Position numbers and translations under genes: made by a program. The notes below the pieces were generated by a model. The model was given only the letters and a program-made list of their open reading frames with translations, ran no database searches and had not been told where the DNA came from. 47,550 nucleotides of DNA from Hyphomicrobiales bacterium (lineage in GTDB: Bacteria > Pseudomonadota > Alphaproteobacteria > Rhizobiales > JAJFHC01), in NCBI GenBank assembly GCA_021775835.1, contig JAJFHC010000229.1, positions 1 to 47,550 of the forward strand. Reading direction: 5' to 3'. This document shows, piece by piece, positions 17,508 through 26,014 of this stretch. Position 1 is the first letter of the stretch. Each line of letters begins with the position of its first letter.

Positions 17508-17514
17508 ACTAATA

Positions 17515-18390
17515 ATGCGATTTCGATCCTACGACAGCCTGCGTCTGTTCGATGCCATTGCCCGCCATATGAGTTTTACAGCCGCGGCCAATGAGCTGAA
17601 CCTCACAAAAGGCGCCATCAGTTATCAGGTCAACCGGCTGGAGCGCGACCTGGGCTTCCAGGTCTTTGAGCGCCACCACCGAGGCATAGCACTCACCGAA
17701 AAGGGGGCGAAACTCAGGGCGGCATCCCAGACAGCCTTCCAGGATCTCGATCGGACCATTGCGGGTTTGCGCGAGGAAGACGCCGGCCACATCACCATTG
17801 GCATGTCGACCTACTTCGCCTCACGATGGCTTTCACCCAAACTCATGACGTTCATCGCGGCTCACCCTAAGATCGGGCTGCGGATACAGCCCCTGATTGA
17901 CCTGATCGAATTGCACACGGAGAACATCGATCTGGCAATAAGATGGGGTAAGGGCAACTGGGCCGACATGGAAATAGAGTTGCTGTTTCGGTGTCCGGCA
18001 AAACTAACCGCGTCCCCGGCCCTTGCCAGGCAGATCGACACTGCAGGAATTGCGGCAACCCTGCCGATACTGACCTTGCTCAACGACCGTGACGGCAGCG
18101 AAGCCTGGGACGACTGGCACAGGGCAGCGGGGCTGGACAACCGGTCGGTGCGAAATGACCTCGTAATCCCGGATCCCAATGTCAGGGTTCAGGCGGTGGT
18201 CGACGGCCAGGGCATCGCCTTGAACGACGACCTGGTTGCCGCCGAACTGGCAGCCGGTCAGTTGGTCCAGGTATCGTCGGTGGAACTCACCGACTACGGA
18301 TACTATCTGGCATACCCGAAAGGTGCGCTTTCCAATCCGGCCCTGAAGGATTTTCGCGACTGGATCATGTCGGAGGCAAGGCGTGACTAG
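17515..18390 (+). CDS. LysR-family transcriptional regulator (GcvA-like)
   Basis: The 291-residue protein has an N-terminal winged helix-turn-helix ([23 protein letters not shown] region, residues 21-43) with the GcvA-type start [18 protein letters not shown] periplasmic-binding-fold effector domain follows ([29 protein letters not shown]). It is divergent from the mttB homologue, whose expression it likely controls in response to a methylated amine. No Shine-Dalgarno sequence is visible upstream, and the region there is AT-rich and palindromic. Its stop shares the CTAG palindrome with the stop of the convergent ispG. Confidence 0.9.
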   Translation: MRFRSYDSLRLFDAIARHMSFTAAANELNLTKGAISYQVNRLERDLGFQVFERHHRGIALTEKGAKLRAASQTAFQDLDRTIAGLREEDAGHITIGMSTYFASRWLSPKLMTFIAAHPKIGLRIQPLIDLIELHTENIDLAIRWGKGNWADMEIELLFRCPAKLTASPALARQIDTAGIAATLPILTLLNDRDGSEAWDDWHRAAGLDNRSVRNDLVIPDPNVRVQAVVDGQGIALNDDLVAAELAAGQLVQVSSVELTDYGYYLAYPKGALSNPALKDFRDWIMSEARRD

Positions 18391-19613
18391 ACAACCGATC
18401 CCGGCCCATAGCGCTTCTCCACATAGTCCTCGACGATTGTCTTGAACTGTTCGGAAATGTCGGCGCCCCGCAGGGTCATGGCTTTTTCTCCGTCGATGAA
18501 AACCGGCGCGGCCGGCGTCTCTCCGGTGCCCGGCAGGCTGATGCCGATGTCGGCATGTTTGCTCTCACCGGGACCATTGACGATACATCCCATGACGGCC
18601 AACTGAAGTTCTTCAAATCCATGATGGGTTTTACGCCACGCTGGCATACGCTCACGCACGTAACCCTGAATGTCCTGGGCAAGTTCCTGGAACACCGTCG
18701 ATGTCGTCCGCCCGCACCCCGGACAGGCCACCACCGCCGGCGCAAAAGACCGCAGGCCCAGGGACTGGAGAATTTCCTGAGCCACCACCACTTCCCGCGT
18801 CCGGTCGCCGTTGGGTTCCGGCGTCAGGGAAACCCTGATCGTATCGCCGATGCCTTGTTGCAGCAGGATGGCCATGCCGGCGGTCGACGACACGATGCCT
18901 TTCGTGCCCATACCGGCTTCGGTGAGGCCCAGATGAAGCGCCAGATCGCAACGCTCGGCGAGTTTGGTATAGACCGCAATCAGATCCTGCACCTGGGAAA
19001 CCTTCGCTGACAAGATGATCTGGTCCTTGCCCATACCCAACGCCCGGGCCCGTTCAGCACTCAGCAGGGCCGATTGAACGATGGCCTCGTGCATGACTTC
19101 GGAGGCCGGCAAAGGGGATTTCAGTTCGGCGTTCTCATCCATCAGGCGGGTCAGCAGTTCCTGATCGAGGCTGCCCCAGTTGACTCCGATACGTACCGGG
19201 CGGTCATATTGAAGAGCGATCTCGATCATTGTCGAAAACTGCCGGTCGCGTTTCTCCCGGAACCCCACATTGCCGGGGTTGATGCGGTACTTTGCAAGGG
19301 CCTCCGCGCAGGCCGGAAAATCGGTCAGCAGCTTGTGACCGATGTAATGAAAGTCACCGACCAGCGGTACGCTCACGCCCATTGCATCAAGACGGTTCCG
19401 GATATGGGGCACCGCAGCCGCGGCTTCCGGACGGTCAACCGTAATCCGCACCAGTTCCGAACCGGCGCGCGCAAGGTCCGCGACCTGCTGCACCGTACCA
19501 TCGATATCCGCCGTGTCGGTATTGGTCATCGACTGCACCACCACCGGCGCATCGGCGCCGACCCTGACGCCGCCCACATTGACGCCAACAGATACCCGCC
19601 GATCCGTCCGCAT
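18387..19613 (-). CDS. ispG: 4-hydroxy-3-methylbut-2-en-1-yl diphosphate synthase (flavodoxin)
   Basis: IspG converts MEcPP to HMBPP in the MEP isoprenoid pathway using a [4Fe-4S] cluster. The 408-residue protein has [12 protein letters not shown] near residue 27, RINPGNVG near 110, and the three cluster cysteines at 297 and 300 (ACPGCGRTT) and 343 ([10 protein letters not shown]). The start is the ATG at 19613, with AGGAGGAGG seven bases upstream, which is stronger than the longer frame from 19637. It is convergent with the LysR gene, sharing four bases (CTAG) so that each strand reads TAG. Divergent from the RidA gene. Confidence 0.97.
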   Translation of the reverse strand: MRTDRRVSVGVNVGGVRVGADAPVVVQSMTNTDTADIDGTVQQVADLARAGSELVRITVDRPEAAAAVPHIRNRLDAMGVSVPLVGDFHYIGHKLLTDFPACAEALAKYRINPGNVGFREKRDRQFSTMIEIALQYDRPVRIGVNWGSLDQELLTRLMDENAELKSPLPASEVMHEAIVQSALLSAERARALGMGKDQIILSAKVSQVQDLIAVYTKLAERCDLALHLGLTEAGMGTKGIVSSTAGMAILLQQGIGDTIRVSLTPEPNGDRTREVVVAQEILQSLGLRSFAPAVVACPGCGRTTSTVFQELAQDIQGYVRERMPAWRKTHHGFEELQLAVMGCIVNGPGESKHADIGISLPGTGETPAAPVFIDGEKAMTLRGADISEQFKTIVEDYVEKRYGPGSVV

Positions 19614-19809
19614 ATGCGATCCTCCTCCTGCAACCAAAATTCAGCTCCGACCGGTCGCCGGTCATTTAGGGGCATGTATATCGAATCTCGCCCGCAGCAA
19701 CATCAAGTTTCGAAAACAACGTGAGCCTTAGCGATTATCTCGACTTTCAGACACCGTCATGCTCGTGTACAAATCTTCTCATAACAAACCTTTCACGGAG
19801 AAAAAGACA

Positions 19810-20160
19810 ATGAGCATACAACGTATCGACGTCGGCGACCGCATGAGCCAGGTCGCCATTCACGGCGACACTGTCTACACGGCAGGCCAGGTCGCCCAGC
19901 GCGCCGCCGGAGAATCTGTGGCAGCCCAGACGCAGGACATTCTGAACCGTATCGACGAACTTCTAGGCCAGGCCGGCACTGACAAATCCAAAATCCTGAC
20001 TGCCACGATCTGGATCACCAGCATGGACGATTTCGCCGAAATGAATGGCGTCTGGGATGCCTGGGTCTCGCCCGGCAACACACCCTGCCGCGCCTGCGTG
20101 GAAGCCCGTCTGGCCTCACCTCAGTTCACCGTGGAAATCATGGTGACCGCTGCAAAGTAG
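19810..20160 (+). CDS. RidA-family protein (enamine/imine deaminase)
   Basis: RidA-family proteins hydrolyse reactive 2-aminoacrylate and other imines released by PLP- or flavin-dependent amino-acid enzymes. The 116-residue product has GDTVYTAGQVAQ, the family segment DILNRIDELLGQAGTDKSKILTATIWI (in part: LLGQAGTDKSKIL), and a C-terminal RACVEARLASPQFTVEI with the conserved Arg-x-x-V-E pattern. The ATG at 19810 has GGAG about ten bases upstream. It lies 15 bases before the DadA-type oxidase, whose imino-acid product is exactly the kind RidA removes. This supports a real operon. Confidence 0.88.
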   Translation: MSIQRIDVGDRMSQVAIHGDTVYTAGQVAQRAAGESVAAQTQDILNRIDELLGQAGTDKSKILTATIWITSMDDFAEMNGVWDAWVSPGNTPCRACVEARLASPQFTVEIMVTAAK

Positions 20161-20175
20161 CCTGGAACGACCGAG

Positions 20176-21426
20176 ATGAAAGCGCTGGTCCTTGGCGGCG
20201 GTGTCGCCGGTGTCACGACCGCTTACGAATTGCTCAAGGACGGCTGGGACGTCACCGTCCTTGAGCGGCTCGAGCAACCGGCGCTTTTCACGAGTTTTGC
20301 CAATGCCGGGTTGGTAGCACCCGGACACGCCTACACCTGGTCCTCGCCAGCCGCGCCGAAGATCCTGCTGAATTCGCTTTACCGTAATGATCAGGCGCTT
20401 CGGTTCCGGCCCAGCCTCGACCCGGCCCTGTGGCGCTGGATGTGGAAGTTCGTTGCCAACTGCACGGCCGACAAGGCCAGACGCAACACATTGCGCAAGT
20501 TTCTGCTCTGTCGGTATTCCCAATCTCTTCTGGAAGAGGTCACCGAAACAACCGGCGTGAAGTACGACGGACTTGAAAATGGCCTGCTCTATCTCTACCG
20601 CACGCCCGAGACGTTCGAAGCCGGCAAGAACAAGGCGGTCATTCTCCAGAGCGCCGGCGCCGATATCGAGCTTCTTTCTCCCGACGAGGTTGGCGATGTC
20701 GATCCGGTGTTCACCCCCCAGATCCGGAAACAGATCGCCGGGGCCCTCTATGCGAGATCCGACGCGTCCGGCGACGCCAGGATGTTTACTCAAGGCCTGG
20801 CGGATGTTTGCCGCTCGCTCGGGGCGACTTTCAAATTTGCTACCGAAGTGACCGGGTTCGAGACCAGCGGCCGCCGGATCACCAGCGTGCTGACAAAGTC
20901 GGGCCGGGAGGTCGCCGACCAAGTAGTCCTGTCCTTGGGCGTCTACAGCCCAAAATTGGCGAAAAAACTGAGGATCGAACTGCCAATCTACCCGGTAAAG
21001 GGTTATTCCATGACAGTGCCCATGGAAAATCCTGACGGCGCACCGCGCATGGGCGGTGTCGATGAGGACAATCTGATGGCTTTCTGCCCCATGGGCGCCC
21101 GGGTTCGCCTGACTGCAACGGCTGAGTTCGTCGGTTACAGCACCACGCACAAGCCGTCCGACTTCCGTCACATGACCGACGTTGCCAAGGCCCTGTTCCC
21201 CAAGGCGGGCAACTACGCAAAAGCCGAATACTGGGCGGGCCTGCGCCCGATGACACCGGAAGGTTCGCCGATTTTTGGACAAGGTACTTTCGAGAACTTC
21301 TGGCTCAACACCGGCCACGGCCACATGGGCTGGACGATGTCATGTGGGGCGGCCCGTATCTGCGCCGATCTGATGGCGGGCAAGACGCCTGCAATCGATC
21401 TGGACGGCATGCTCTACGGCAAGTAG
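20176..21426 (+). CDS. D-amino-acid dehydrogenase-type FAD oxidoreductase (DadA family)
   Basis: The 416-residue flavoprotein has the Rossmann GGGVAGVTTAYEL motif at residues 8-20, then the DadA-like ANAGLVAPGHAYTWSSPAAP and FLLCRYSQSLLEE. The C-terminal GLRPMTPEGSPIFG and NFWLNTGHGHMGWTMSCGA segments hold the substrate arginine and FAD loop of the DAO fold. Relatives deaminate D-amino acids to 2-oxo acids and pass electrons to the respiratory chain. It follows a RidA gene by 15 bases and precedes an Asp/Glu-racemase-superfamily gene by 30. The cluster fits catabolism of a D-amino acid or related amine. The exact substrate is not known. Confidence 0.88.
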   Translation: MKALVLGGGVAGVTTAYELLKDGWDVTVLERLEQPALFTSFANAGLVAPGHAYTWSSPAAPKILLNSLYRNDQALRFRPSLDPALWRWMWKFVANCTADKARRNTLRKFLLCRYSQSLLEEVTETTGVKYDGLENGLLYLYRTPETFEAGKNKAVILQSAGADIELLSPDEVGDVDPVFTPQIRKQIAGALYARSDASGDARMFTQGLADVCRSLGATFKFATEVTGFETSGRRITSVLTKSGREVADQVVLSLGVYSPKLAKKLRIELPIYPVKGYSMTVPMENPDGAPRMGGVDEDNLMAFCPMGARVRLTATAEFVGYSTTHKPSDFRHMTDVAKALFPKAGNYAKAEYWAGLRPMTPEGSPIFGQGTFENFWLNTGHGHMGWTMSCGAARICADLMAGKTPAIDLDGMLYGK

Positions 21427-21456
21427 GTTGGCACAAGATATCCGAGGGAGACCACG

Positions 21457-22254
21457 ATGAACGAGATGACACAGCCCGCTCAGGGGCAGCCCGGCGAACC
21501 CATCACCCGCTATCACCTGCCTTTCGAAACCGACGACGGCATTGCCAAGCGGGCGGCTATCGGCGTCATTGTCCTGTCATCGGACTACACCCTCGAACAC
21601 GAATTCAGACAACTCCTCGACATCCCCGGCGTCGCCTTCTACGAGAGCCGGATCAAGAACGACAATCAGGTTACCCCTGAAACCTTGAAAGCCATGGAAG
21701 CCCGCCTCGCCGATTCGGCAAGCCTCATTCTGCCGGGAACCCCGATGGATGTCATGGCGTTTGGCTGCACTTCGGCTTCGATGGTGATCGGCGAGGAGGG
21801 CGTGTTTGCCCAGTTGCGCAAGGTCCAGCCCGACGCCGCATTCACCACACCGGTTACAGCCGCATTTGCCGCATTCGACGCTTTCAAGGCCAAGCGCATC
21901 GCCGTCCTCACCCCTTACCGCGACGACGTCAATCAGGTGGTCCGTCGTTACATCGAGGGGAACGGTTACGAGGTTGCCGTCATGGGATCGTTCAATGAAG
22001 AGAACGACCCGGTTGTTGCCAGGATCACGACCGACTCGCTGGTGACGGCGGCGGAAGAACTGGCATCGCTGGCCGACGTCGACGCTGTTTTCGTCTCATG
22101 TACGAGCTTGAGGCTTGCGGAAGTAGCGCCGGCCATGGAAGCACGCATTGGCATACCCGTTACATCGTCCAACCACGCCCTGGCCTGGCATTGCCTGAGG
22201 CTTGCCGGCGTCGACGACAAGCGGCCCGAATTCGGACGTTTGTATACTCTGTAA
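21457..22254 (+). CDS. Asp/Glu racemase superfamily protein (maleate isomerase/AMDase/EutA-like)
   Basis: The 265-residue protein has the two cysteine motifs of the Asp/Glu racemase fold: FGCTSASMVIG near residue 107 and VSCTSLRLAE near 212. AIGVIVLSSDYTLEHEF at the start resembles maleate cis-trans isomerase, arylmalonate decarboxylase and ectoine-utilisation EutA. The first 25 residues are a low-complexity lead. AGGGAG lies upstream of the ATG. It is the third gene after RidA and the DadA-type oxidase, so it may racemise or isomerise the D-amino acid or dicarboxylate they handle. EutB and EutC genes, expected near a true EutA, are absent. Specific function stays open. Confidence 0.8.
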   Translation: MNEMTQPAQGQPGEPITRYHLPFETDDGIAKRAAIGVIVLSSDYTLEHEFRQLLDIPGVAFYESRIKNDNQVTPETLKAMEARLADSASLILPGTPMDVMAFGCTSASMVIGEEGVFAQLRKVQPDAAFTTPVTAAFAAFDAFKAKRIAVLTPYRDDVNQVVRRYIEGNGYEVAVMGSFNEENDPVVARITTDSLVTAAEELASLADVDAVFVSCTSLRLAEVAPAMEARIGIPVTSSNHALAWHCLRLAGVDDKRPEFGRLYTL

Positions 22255-22258
22255 CGCA

Positions 22259-22294
22259 GACAGGGACACACCGGAAATCCGGTGCATCCCTGTC
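22259..22294. terminator. Hairpin between convergent racemase-like and polybasic-protein genes
   Basis: GACAGGGA (22259-22266) pairs with TCCCTGTC (22287-22294), and CACCGG (22269-22274) pairs with CCGGTG (22279-22284) around an AAAT loop, separated by a CA/CA internal loop. It starts five bases after the racemase-like stop. Only a short CTTTG follows, so termination may be weak. Its position between convergent ends fits a shared terminator. Confidence 0.65.
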
Positions 22295-22313
22295 CTTTGC
22301 CGTCATCGGCAGA

Positions 22314-23219
22314 TCAACTTCTGAGTGGTTTTGACCGGCGATTGACACCGCGTCGGTCCCGTCCTTTGTTGAAACTGCGACGATGGCTCCGTTTCTTTTT
22401 GAAACGACGGTCCCGGCGGCTTTTTTTCAACCGCTTCTTGTTAGACCCACGACTTAGACGCTTGCGCTTGTCACGAGTTTTCTTGATGTCCCGTGTCCGG
22501 CGGAGCTTCTTGAACCGCTTGTCCTTGCGATCACGGCCAAGGCGTTTGATCTTCTTTTTTGCACGGCCAGCGTTGGCGGGTCGGCCTTTGACGGATTTGT
22601 CACGGGCGATCCGTTTGCGAATCTGGATGTCCTTTTTCCCGATACCCTGGTTCCCGACGGCAATCCGCGTCGACGTTGTCCGTCTTTCCTGACGCTTGAG
22701 GACCGGGCGTTTGACATCACGGGTCACCTGACGGCGCGGCGGGGTGGCAGATGCCGGTCGCTTTGCGGACGCCGGGCCACGGACAACATGATTGCCGGCC
22801 GTCGCCGACCTGGCACCATTGTTGTAACTCCGCAGCGTGCCGCGCCTGCCCCCGGTCGCCACTCTCGCCACATCCCTGGCGCCGGCGCCGACCGATGTGC
22901 CCCAGTCCTTAGCGTTCCGGCCGACGATCTTGGAAGTATTCTTGATGTCGTTGCCGACCCGCCTGGCGGCATCCTTTGCCGCTCCCTGAGCCTTCTGGAT
23001 GGCCCCACTGACTGCTTTGGCAGCGTCGGCAAACTTGTCGGTGACCTTGGTGATACTTCCAAGACCCCAGGCGTGCGCCGGCGGTGCCTTGGCGATGCCT
23101 TCGGCAACGGTCATGGTTCCCGCGGCGGCGATTGCCAGGGGTATCGCGACAATGAGGCGTTTGAAGATTCGCCGCGTTCGCGCAAGAAATGACGGTGGCC
23201 CGTCCTGCTGTCGGTTCAT
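22314..23219 (-). CDS. Exported protein with extremely basic Arg/Lys-rich C-terminal half
   Basis: I do not recognise a family. The 301-residue product starts MNRQQDGPPSFLARTRR, then a hydrophobic segment (about residues 20-43) ending APPAHAWG that looks like a signal peptide with Ala-x-Ala. A short alanine-rich amphipathic region (KFADAAKAVSGAIQKAQGAAKDAA) follows. From about residue 145 to the end it is dominated by Arg, Lys and Asp/Ser spacers, for example KRFKKLRRTRDIKK and KKRLKKSRRDRRFKKKR. AAAGGA lies seven bases before the ATG at 23219, supporting this start. It lies downstream of the ProW-like gene on the same strand. Possible roles are binding of polyanions such as DNA, LPS or polyphosphate, but that is only inference from charge. 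Confidence 0.7.
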   Translation of the reverse strand: MNRQQDGPPSFLARTRRIFKRLIVAIPLAIAAAGTMTVAEGIAKAPPAHAWGLGSITKVTDKFADAAKAVSGAIQKAQGAAKDAARRVGNDIKNTSKIVGRNAKDWGTSVGAGARDVARVATGGRRGTLRSYNNGARSATAGNHVVRGPASAKRPASATPPRRQVTRDVKRPVLKRQERRTTSTRIAVGNQGIGKKDIQIRKRIARDKSVKGRPANAGRAKKKIKRLGRDRKDKRFKKLRRTRDIKKTRDKRKRLSRGSNKKRLKKSRRDRRFKKKRSHRRSFNKGRDRRGVNRRSKPLRS

Positions 23220-23356
23220 CGGTCTATCCTTTGTGGCTGCTGTTTTCAATTCGACAGCCGGGATATGTGCCAATGACGTATAGGCGACGTGATTTCCCGC
23301 GTTAGAAAAGCGTCAAAAATTTCGGAAAAGTGTCGAGTCCGAGACGCGCTGGTATC

Positions 23357-24853
23357 TCAGCTGCGTTTGCCCTGAACCACGCGGTCGAGAATCATGGCAC
23401 AGAACAGAATGGCAAAGCCGGCCAGAATCCCCTGCCCCACCGAGGCATACTGGAGTGCTTCCAGCACATCTTCCCCGAGCCCCTTCGCCCCGATTAGCGA
23501 GGCCACCACCACCATGGCAAGACTGAGCATGATGGTCTGGTTGATGCCCGCCAGGATGGACGGGGCGGCCAGCGGCAGGTCGACTTTCGTCAGCAGATAC
23601 CATTTCGACCCGCCATAGGCGATCGCCGCTTCGCGGATCGATTCCGGTACGCCGCGCAAGCCCAGAACCGTGAGACGCACCACAGGGGTTCCGCCGAAGA
23701 TCATCGTCGTGACGACGGCCGCCGGTTTGCCGGTGCCAAAGAATGCGATCACCGGGATCATGAAAACAAAGGCCGGCATGGTCTGCATAAAGTCCATGAT
23801 CGGCCGTATGAAGGAATAGAACCGCGGGCGGCGGGCACAGAAAAGCCCGAGCGGTATGCCCAGTGCGATCGAGATACAGGCCGCCGTACCCAGCAGCGCC
23901 AGCGTCGTCATGGCTTTCTCCCAGAAACCGAGAAATCCCATGTAGGCCAGAAAACCACCCGCGGCGATGGCCGCGCGGGGTCCTGCCGAAAGGCCGGTCA
24001 GCAAGATGATAAAACTGGCAATCACCGGCCACGGTGTCGAGACGAACAGGACTTCCAGACCGTCCAGCACTGCACGAATGCCGTAGGTGATGATGTTGAA
24101 GAGCCACTGACCGCTGGAAATGATGAATTCGAAAAACTGCTCGACCCAGGAAATTGCCGTGAGCCTGATGTTAGGATCGGTGGGAAACTTGGCCAGCCAG
24201 CCGATCGCGCCGGGAAAACTGAAGTGCATGATGCAAACACAGAAAATCAAAAGCACGAAGCCGGCACTCAGCGCGGTGCGCAGCGGTACCAGCCCCCACT
24301 TGATGGTGCGGTCCGAGAGCCAATTGGAAAATCGCCGTTCCAGCACAGGATTGGCCATAACCCCTTCGGCAAGTTTGACCAGCACGAGCATGCCCAGACC
24401 GAACAGTGCCACCCAGACGGCAGTGGCGTCCGCCTGCACGGCTTCCGCCCGGATGTCGCCGATGGCGGCCTCCAGCGAGTCTATCGTGCGCCGGAAGACA
24501 TCGACATTGTCGGCTTCCTTCTTGATTGCCGCTTCCAGTTGCTGGTGGCGGAACTTCAGTGTGCCCTCGATCTGGGCTATCCGGTCACGGGCCTCGGCGC
24601 CCAGGTCGCCCCAGAGACCGCGACCGAGTTGAATGAAGGCAAACGCCTCGAGAATGACGAACGGCAGACCCCAGTTCCACAGGCCGCGCATACCGAACCA
24701 GATCGGCCCGAGCAGGGCCGCAACCGGGTTGAACGTCCAGGCGAAACGCGATGTTGAGCCGATACGTTCGAATTGCTTGCTGTAGTAATCCGGATTGGTG
24801 GTAACAAACTGCTCGAGCAGTTCAATTCGGTCTTCTGTGTGCTGGCTGGACAT
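23357..24853 (-). CDS. ProW-type ABC permease with extra N-terminal domain
   Basis: The 498-residue protein ends in a standard glycine-betaine-type permease: EAA loop GVPESIREAAIAYGGSKWYLL, then LPLAAPSILAGINQ, and core helices from about residue 260. The N-terminal 170 residues are unusual for ProW. There is a DUF2628-like opening (YYSKQFERIG, FNPVAALLGPIWFGMRGLW), a predicted coiled coil (about 85-140, ARDRIAQIEGTLKF to AIGDIRAEAVQ) and another membrane helix. It starts two bases after the ATPase gene stop. It probably forms the channel for the zwitterionic ligand bound by the receptor encoded upstream. The extra domain may mediate osmosensing or assembly (inference). Confidence 0.85.
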   Translation of the reverse strand: MSSQHTEDRIELLEQFVTTNPDYYSKQFERIGSTSRFAWTFNPVAALLGPIWFGMRGLWNWGLPFVILEAFAFIQLGRGLWGDLGAEARDRIAQIEGTLKFRHQQLEAAIKKEADNVDVFRRTIDSLEAAIGDIRAEAVQADATAVWVALFGLGMLVLVKLAEGVMANPVLERRFSNWLSDRTIKWGLVPLRTALSAGFVLLIFCVCIMHFSFPGAIGWLAKFPTDPNIRLTAISWVEQFFEFIISSGQWLFNIITYGIRAVLDGLEVLFVSTPWPVIASFIILLTGLSAGPRAAIAAGGFLAYMGFLGFWEKAMTTLALLGTAACISIALGIPLGLFCARRPRFYSFIRPIMDFMQTMPAFVFMIPVIAFFGTGKPAAVVTTMIFGGTPVVRLTVLGLRGVPESIREAAIAYGGSKWYLLTKVDLPLAAPSILAGINQTIMLSLAMVVVASLIGAKGLGEDVLEALQYASVGQGILAGFAILFCAMILDRVVQGKRS

Positions 24854-24855
24854 GA

Positions 24856-25914
24856 TCAGGATGTCTCCGTGCCTTCGATGACGGTGCGAAGAAGGTCTGC
24901 TCTGGTGATAACCCCGATCCGGTTGCCGGACGCGTCGATGATCGCTACGGGATGTTCAGAGGAAATTGCGCTTTCGATCAGAACCCCGAGGTGAGCGTCT
25001 TCGGGGAACGTCCTGGCGTCTGAAGACAGGCCGCCGTGAGCGCTCTCGAATTCCGCGATCGGTTGCATGACGGCATGGGCGCGGACCACTTTGAGCCTGG
25101 AGATGCCGGCAACGAAATCCGACACGTAGTCGTCAGCCGGGTGCATGACAATTTCTTCCGGCGTACCGGTCTGCACCACACGCCCGTCACGCATGATCGC
25201 AATGCGGTCGCCGATGCGAACGGCCTCGTCGAGATCGTGGGTAATGAACACGGTGGTTTTTTTCATCACGGCAGCCAGTTTCATGAACTCGTTCTGCAAT
25301 TGGCGTCTGATCAACGGGTCGAGGGCGCTGAAAGGCTCGTCCATGAGCAGGATTTCCGGATCTGCCGCGAGCGCTCTCGCCAGTCCGACACGCTGCTGCA
25401 TGCCCCCGGACAATTCGTGGGCAAACTTATTGCCCCAACCGGTGAGTTCCACCATCTCGATGGTCTTCTCCGCCACCGCCATGCGCTGGTTCTTGTTGAT
25501 TCCACGGATCTCGAGCGGCATGGCCACGTTGTCGAGCACCGAGCGATGCGGCATCAGGGCAAAATTCTGGAACACCATGGCAATGTGTTTGTTGCGGTAG
25601 CGGCTCAGAACGTCCGGCGGCATCGCCATGATGTCTTCACCGTTGACCACGATGCGGCCGTCGGTGGGTTCCAGCAGCCGGTTGATATGGCGCACCAGTG
25701 TCGATTTCCCGCTGCCGGAAAGGCCCATGACACAAAAGATTTCACCCGAGCGAATCGACATGTCGGTGTCGGCGACACCGACCACGCAATTGTATTTCTC
25801 AAGTGTCTCTTTTTTTGAGATTCCGTTGGCACGGATATCGGCCAGCGCTTCGGTCGCCCGGTCGCCAAAGATCTTCCAGACTCCCGAGAGTTCAATGGCA
25901 TTTTCGCTGTGCAT
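24856..25914 (-). CDS. ProV-type ABC ATPase with C-terminal CBS region
   Basis: The 352-residue ATPase has the ProV-specific N-terminal extension GVWKIFGDRATEALADIRANGISKKE, Walker A GLSGSGKST (64-72), signature LSGGMQQR (168-175) and Walker B ILLMDE (188-193). The C-terminal 80 residues (HPVAIIDASGNRIGVITRADLLRTVIEG) look like one CBS motif, the module that senses ionic strength in OpuA-type importers. The ATG at 25914 has AGGA six bases upstream and is preferred over the GTG five codons earlier. It sits between the receptor gene and the permease gene, so this is a complete receptor-ATPase-permease set. Confidence 0.92.
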   Translation of the reverse strand: MHSENAIELSGVWKIFGDRATEALADIRANGISKKETLEKYNCVVGVADTDMSIRSGEIFCVMGLSGSGKSTLVRHINRLLEPTDGRIVVNGEDIMAMPPDVLSRYRNKHIAMVFQNFALMPHRSVLDNVAMPLEIRGINKNQRMAVAEKTIEMVELTGWGNKFAHELSGGMQQRVGLARALAADPEILLMDEPFSALDPLIRRQLQNEFMKLAAVMKKTTVFITHDLDEAVRIGDRIAIMRDGRVVQTGTPEEIVMHPADDYVSDFVAGISRLKVVRAHAVMQPIAEFESAHGGLSSDARTFPEDAHLGVLIESAISSEHPVAIIDASGNRIGVITRADLLRTVIEGTETS

Positions 25915-25953
25915 TCCCGATCCTGCCACGACACCCGCCCCCGTTGTTTGTGT

Positions 25954-25993
25954 GGACCCCGGTGTTCAGCTGAACGGCGAAACACCGGGGTCC
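25954..25993 (-). other. Intercistronic mRNA hairpin between receptor and ATPase genes
   Basis: GGACCCCGGTGTT (25954-25966) and AACACCGGGGTCC (25981-25993) form a perfect 13-bp stem with a 14-base loop in the 100-base gap after the receptor stop. No U-tract follows on the minus strand. It resembles a 3'-end mRNA stabiliser or partial terminator that would raise receptor over ATPase and permease levels. A similar hairpin follows the receptor gene at 9898-9921. Confidence 0.72.
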
Positions 25994-26014
25994 CTAATTG
26001 CGTGAAATCAGATC

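Noticed and set aside
20116..21324. Minus-strand frame of 402 codons opposite the DadA-type gene
   Set aside because: Shadow of the flavoprotein gene. Its translation is not like any known family.
22282..22692. Plus-strand arginine-rich frame of 136 codons
   Set aside because: It is the antisense shadow of the polybasic protein gene. Its Arg/Leu content follows from the complementary codons.
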